From Sorghum bicolor (taxonomy: Eukaryota; Streptophyta; Magnoliopsida; Poales; Poaceae), in NCBI RefSeq assembly GCF_000003195.3, contig NC_012873.2:2441894-2505893 (forward strand): a DNA stretch of 64,000 nt. The letters are read 5' to 3'. The position numbers and the translations under genes were made by a program. Below, in pieces: positions 59,820-64,000 of this stretch. The notes under the pieces were generated by a model, which saw only the letters and a program-made list of their open reading frames with translations, was not told where the DNA came from and made no database searches. How positions within the stretch are numbered: the stretch's first letter is position 1; each line of letters opens with the position of its first letter.

Positions 59820-60214
59820 GATCAGATGGGCATTTTTCAAGCAGTGGAACAGATTAGAGAGCAAGTTACTCAAAATTTCTTTATGATGATGGTAATTTTG
59901 ATGTGCTGGGCAATCTGGACAGTAAAGAAATGATCGGATCTTCAAAGGTATTCCTCCAGATGTCACAAGAGCAAAAGCAGTTTTCGCTTCGGAACTGAAA
60001 ATTCTTGCCTTGAGGGTTAAGACCAAGCACACCGTAGAGTTTGATTTATGGATTCAGAATCTATTGTAATATGTCTTTCTTTCTTCATCTTCTTCTTTTC
60101 TTTTTTTTGTTTCTTGAGCCTTTGCTTCTGGTTGTTCCTCTTGTAAAACTTGAGTTTTCGTTTAAATAAATTCCTGTAGGGGCTTTCAAGCTCCTCCAGT
60201 TTCGTCAAAAAAAA
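59820..60214 (+). mobile_element. 5'-truncated LINE 3' end with target-site duplication
   Basis: It is flanked by GACTGAATTCCAT (59807-59819) and GACTGAATTTCAT (60215-60227), a 13-bp duplication with one mismatch. The body encodes the tail of a LINE ORF2: a WAIWTV block, then, after a one-base frameshift, NDRIFKGIPPDVTRAKAVF and FDLWIQNLL-stop. A polypyrimidine-rich 3' UTR and an A-rich end (TCAAAAAAAA) follow. These are the usual marks of an L1-type plant element truncated on insertion. It is not functional. Confidence 0.8.
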
Positions 60215-60960
60215 GACTGAATTTCATAAATTTCGGGACTGTCAGAATAAATTATAATAACGAAATACAAAATCCTACTGATCGCATGGATTGTAGCACA
60301 ATGATCCATCTTAAGCTAGCTGTCATGGCGATCACTTCGTTGTATCTTCAAACACATGACACATCTATAAATATATATCTCTAGGCACGCAGCAAGCGCA
60401 GTAGCTGCTCTGTGCTGTGTGTATATGTTTCTCCATTGTTGGTTGCACACAGTGAGGTCATTACCATACCAGCAATGCAAGTGGAGTATCTGACCTAGTA
60501 GTAGCTCGCAATAATGCAAATGGTGGTCGATGTTGAGATGAGTGTCTTGCTTGGCTTTGCATGCCTGCATCTGCATGCGCCTAGCTTCCGACCCGGCCCG
60601 CCCAGTTGTTTCTAGTTGGAGTTGGAGGAGTGCACCCTGGCCGGCTGGCCGATGGAGCCACTGGTGTGCGATCTCTGACAGCAAACAGGATGAGTGATTG
60701 ATCGACTGATGATGGACGGTGCTACTGTACATGGAATCTCTGCACCGCTCCTTTCGGATATACTGTTAAAGATTTCAGTTCTACGAGTAGTACCTTTCTA
60801 CCATTTCCATGCATTGATGTAAAATTTAAACAAATATATAAAACAACTAATATTATTTATGATACCAAATAATAATTACATTAACTTCACTAGCAAATAT
60901 ACTTTCCTAGCTAGTATGTCTATTTACAGTTTTAGAGTCACAAATTTTAACATTTTCTAA

Positions 60961-61012
60961 TCTCTTCATTTCAAACTAAAGTAGTTTTTGTCTTTTATAA
61001 ATACATTTCTTT

Positions 61013-61057
<45 letters not shown>

Positions 61058-61134
61058 ATGTATATATATCTAAATGTAAAACAAAAGTTACATATCTAAA
61101 AAGGTCAAAAAGTCTTATTTAGAATGGAGGGACG
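60961..61134. mobile_element. Probable Stowaway-like MITE with expanded AT core
   Basis: The left CTCTTCATTTCAAACTAAAG and the right end CTTATTTAGAATGGAGGGAC are partly inverted. An (AT)n tract at about 61016-61052 sits between the arms. The termini are not clean. Confidence 0.45.
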
Positions 61135-62246
61135 ATGGGTATAAACTTAACCAAAACTAAGAAAGTTTGACTCAATCTAAACTTAAAATTACTTTTTTTT
61201 TCTGGGAACCAAGGTAATAATGTCCATTGCTCTTTGTACGGGCGTACTATATACGCCCTTGCCATCTGCACCACTCTTTAGTTTCTGGATATTTTCGTCC
61301 TACCTGTCTCTCCTGCTCCTAGCAGGATAAAATGGATGAAATCATGACACCATACTTTTGTCGTGGTGCTGGATTACAAGGACAGGCCCAATAATGAATA
61401 AATTTCATGGTATTATTTAGAGTATCACATAATCAAAAACGTTGGTGCGCGCATTATTGCAAATTAAGGAGAATAGATTAAAAATAGTTTCTTGTACAAG
61501 AAACTATATTTATGCAGAAACACATGATAGTAAGAGTTGTGATATGTAGATAATATAGGGGAGAGAGGATAGATTATTGGATGAAAAATTAAATTGGAGA
61601 AACTATCTATTAAGAATATGGTTTACACATGTAGTGTTTACATTAATTGGCAATTATGACAACTGTCCTATAGTTTCATAATTGGGATTGCTCTAAATGC
61701 TAACAATGAGGAGCTACAACGAGAGACTACTCTATGTTTAAAAAACATGTCACTCTAATTGTTCGAAGACAAATTAGTGTTCAAGATAATTAACCTAGAT
61801 GCCCCTAATTGTTGTAGTGATTTTGTATTATTTGTCACAACTTCTTCAGCAGAAATTGTTTGAAAGATGTTTTTTTTTGTGAACAACTCCTCAGATAGAG
61901 CTCTCTTAAAACTCGCTCTCATAGGGTGGTCAGAGTTGGATAGAGCTGAAAATACTAGCTTCTCTAAGCCCCCTCTCTTAAGTTAACTATGAGAAGCTCA
62001 AAATTGAATCGTCAAGAATTTTTTTTAATAGTGTCCTGTTGAAAGTAAATAAAGGAAGACGATGCATGTGTGCGTTATCCTGATGGATGCATGCTGTCTA
62101 GAGATGTGGCGTGACCACTGGAGCAACGAACGAGCGAGCTATAATCGATCTGTTATCCTTAGCTAGAGCTAGTGATGAGGTGACACCACTATAGCTTATT
62201 AGGATATTCACAATGATGCTAATAAATATATAGCCAGTTTATGTAA
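61135..62246. other. Intergenic, no gene seen
   Basis: AT-rich sequence with short unsupported frames. Confidence 0.35.
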
Positions 62247-62478
62247 GGCCTTGTTCAGTTCGCAAAAACGGGTGAAAAACGGCACTGTAGCACTTTCGTT
62301 TTTATTTGACAAATATTGTCTAATTATAGAGTAAGTAGGCTCAAAAGATTCATCTCGTGGTTTACAGATGAACTGTGCAAATAGTTTTTGTTTTCATGTA
62401 TATTTAATGCTCCATGCATGTGCCGCAAGATTCGATGTGACGGAGAATCTTGAAAAATTTTGCGAACTAAACAAGGCC
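62247..62478. mobile_element. Tourist-like MITE, GGCCTTGTTTAG family
   Basis: A 232-bp copy: GGCCTTGTTCAGTTCGC at the left, GCGAACTAAACAAGGCC at the right, TAA at 62244-62246 and 62479-62481. It is one of the best-preserved copies in the window. Confidence 0.9.
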
Positions 62479-62931
62479 TAAAGATGAGACATATGCATGC
62501 TACTCTCTCATAGTCTTGAACAATGTAAAATAGATTAGCTATTTATTCATCGTCAATGACTACTCTATCTTTTTTATTCTCTGTCCATATTAGAATAGCT
62601 AGCTAACTATTGGGAACGCCCTTAGCTACCGGACTGGCCGCATCGATATCTCATCGACCTCTACTAGCTAGCAGGTAGTAGCTTCGTCGGCCAGCAGGCA
62701 CCAGGCATCCGTCCAAACAGCATCGATCGGCGATAGATAGCATATATACGTACATGCCGGTGATCGATCGATCATGAGATGTGGCTAGCAAACCAATGCG
62801 CTACTTTTCTTAGTACGCAAGGCGGGCGAGGCATGCAGAAGCAAAGGATGCCCGGCCGGGGATGCATGCATGCATGAGATCCAACAGCGCCCTTTAATTT
62901 GCTAGCCACCAACCTTCTCGTTTTTGTCGTT

Positions 62932-62951
62932 GCATGCATGCATGCATGCAT
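62932..62951. repeat. (GCAT)n microsatellite
   Basis: Five GCAT units. The surrounding 62690-63150 is unusually rich in GCATG and GATCGATC words. Confidence 0.85.
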
Positions 62952-63197
62952 ATGCTCTGCTGCAATGTGCGTGTGCCTCTCCTGTGGTGGATGAACGCTG
63001 GAGTGGAGGCTGCATTGGGTGGAGCTGCTGTGCTGAGGGATCTCGGACATGACAACTCCATGCATGCTATCTCCTATCTGCCGCCCTTTGTTTGAGCAAC
63101 CACTAAGCATGCAGCGAGCAGCACTACTAGCGTGCATGCATGGTCCTGCCTATCTACTACACTTGCAAATGAGTTGTGCTAAGCTAGTTGCTGCTAA

Positions 63198-63491
63198 GGC
63201 CAGTCTCAGTTCCATATGAGTTCTATTTGCATTAAAGAGATTACCACATAGGCTTTTTTGTTGACATGGCGGTGTATTTAAGAAGAGAGAAGAAATGAAT
63301 TTCATCTAGATGAAACTCTCTTGGCACGATTACCAACTATCTATGAGCTTTGGAATTAAATGCCTATATGAAACTATGAAATGAACACGTACTCTCCATT
63401 GAGAGTGGGTGTTTCATCCAAGTTTTATTTCATTTCACATGACATAGCAGTCTTGAAAACAACGTCATGAAACTCCCCACTGACACTGGCC
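63198..63491. mobile_element. Tourist-like MITE (GGCCAGTCTCAGT family)
   Basis: A 294-bp element: GGCCAGTCTCAGTTCC at the left and CTGACACTGGCC at the right, with TAA at 63195-63197 and 63492-63494. Internal GATGAAACTCTC and GTGTTTCATCC words recur in both arms. Confidence 0.85.
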
Positions 63492-64000
63492 TAAGGGCGT
63501 GTTTGGTTTCCTTGTCAGATAGTGTCACCCTGCCTAGCAAGAAGTTCACGTCGTTCGGTGGATGATTGGTTTCCAAGAAAGAGTGCATAGGAACTTGTGT
63601 TTTCTAGATTTCGCTTGCTGGAAGGGGCGAGCAAATTTCGCTCTCCTGAGCGGGCGAGAGGTTTTGCTTGCCTTGCCCAACGAGGCCAGGCTACCATGCT
63701 TCATCCAAAACCACCATCAATCAAAGCAACCCTAAAAGGCTAAACGTGCACTGTTTTGGATGGTCTAAGATTAGTTTGATTGTCAAAAATGGACTTCTCT
63801 CCCTTAGTAGGTAAATGACATTGATAGAGAACTATCCTAGCTAGCTATACATATGCTATATATGAACAGTCTATATGCATATGATGCTCTGACAAATGTA
63901 AGGTTCTCAAAGCTTGCATGAGAGGCTTTGCAAGAACGAGGGAGAACAAAAAAAAATGAACACACACATACCTCAAGATATCAATTGTTTTTTTTTATTT
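63492..64000. other. Intergenic to the window edge
   Basis: It starts GGGCGTGTTTGGTTTCC right after the previous element, which looks like another MITE left end, but no right end is found. No gene is seen before the window ends. Confidence 0.35.

Overview
The window looks like nuclear DNA from a grass, most likely a panicoid such as Sorghum. This is an inference from style and was not searched. The evidence is multi-exon genes with GT-AG introns, very GC-rich first exons that turn AT-rich toward the 3' end, many Tourist-like and Stowaway-like MITEs lying between and inside genes, and an S1-group bZIP leader carrying the plant sucrose-control uORF. I see no rRNA, tRNA or CRISPR, and nothing bacterial or viral.

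Layout. Four minus-strand genes fill the left part: a UBE3D-like (HECT_2 family) E3 ligase at 649-3827, a small F-box/MYND-type protein at 7881-8773, a P-class PPR protein of the At2g17140 type at 10987-13822, and a nuclear AT-hook/LxLxL coiled-coil protein of unknown function at 15134-18160. A broken minus-strand gene at 21630-22716 has a Tourist MITE inside one exon. Two plus-strand genes follow: a PELP1/RIX1-domain ribosome-biogenesis protein in 13 coding exons (24391-32781) and a RING-CH membrane E3 ligase in 6 coding exons (37490-39882). After about 11 kb without a gene I can support comes an intronless S1-group bZIP on the minus strand (50804-51319), whose long leader holds the conserved uORF at 51737-51862.

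The right end (52-64 kb) is mostly transposon and repeat territory. It contains an element with long terminal inverted repeats that carries a gene fragment (55673-56805), a 5'-truncated LINE with target-site duplications, several MITEs, and microsatellites. A complete hAT-type MITE with an 8-bp target duplication lies at 34068-34604.

The genes are not an operon or pathway cluster. Loose themes are ubiquitination (UBE3D-like, F-box and RING-CH proteins) and nuclear or organellar gene expression (PPR, PELP1, AT-hook protein, bZIP). Exon models were built by hand from splice signals and reading-phase continuity, and each reported multi-exon CDS sums to a whole number of codons. Untranslated exons are only partly resolved.
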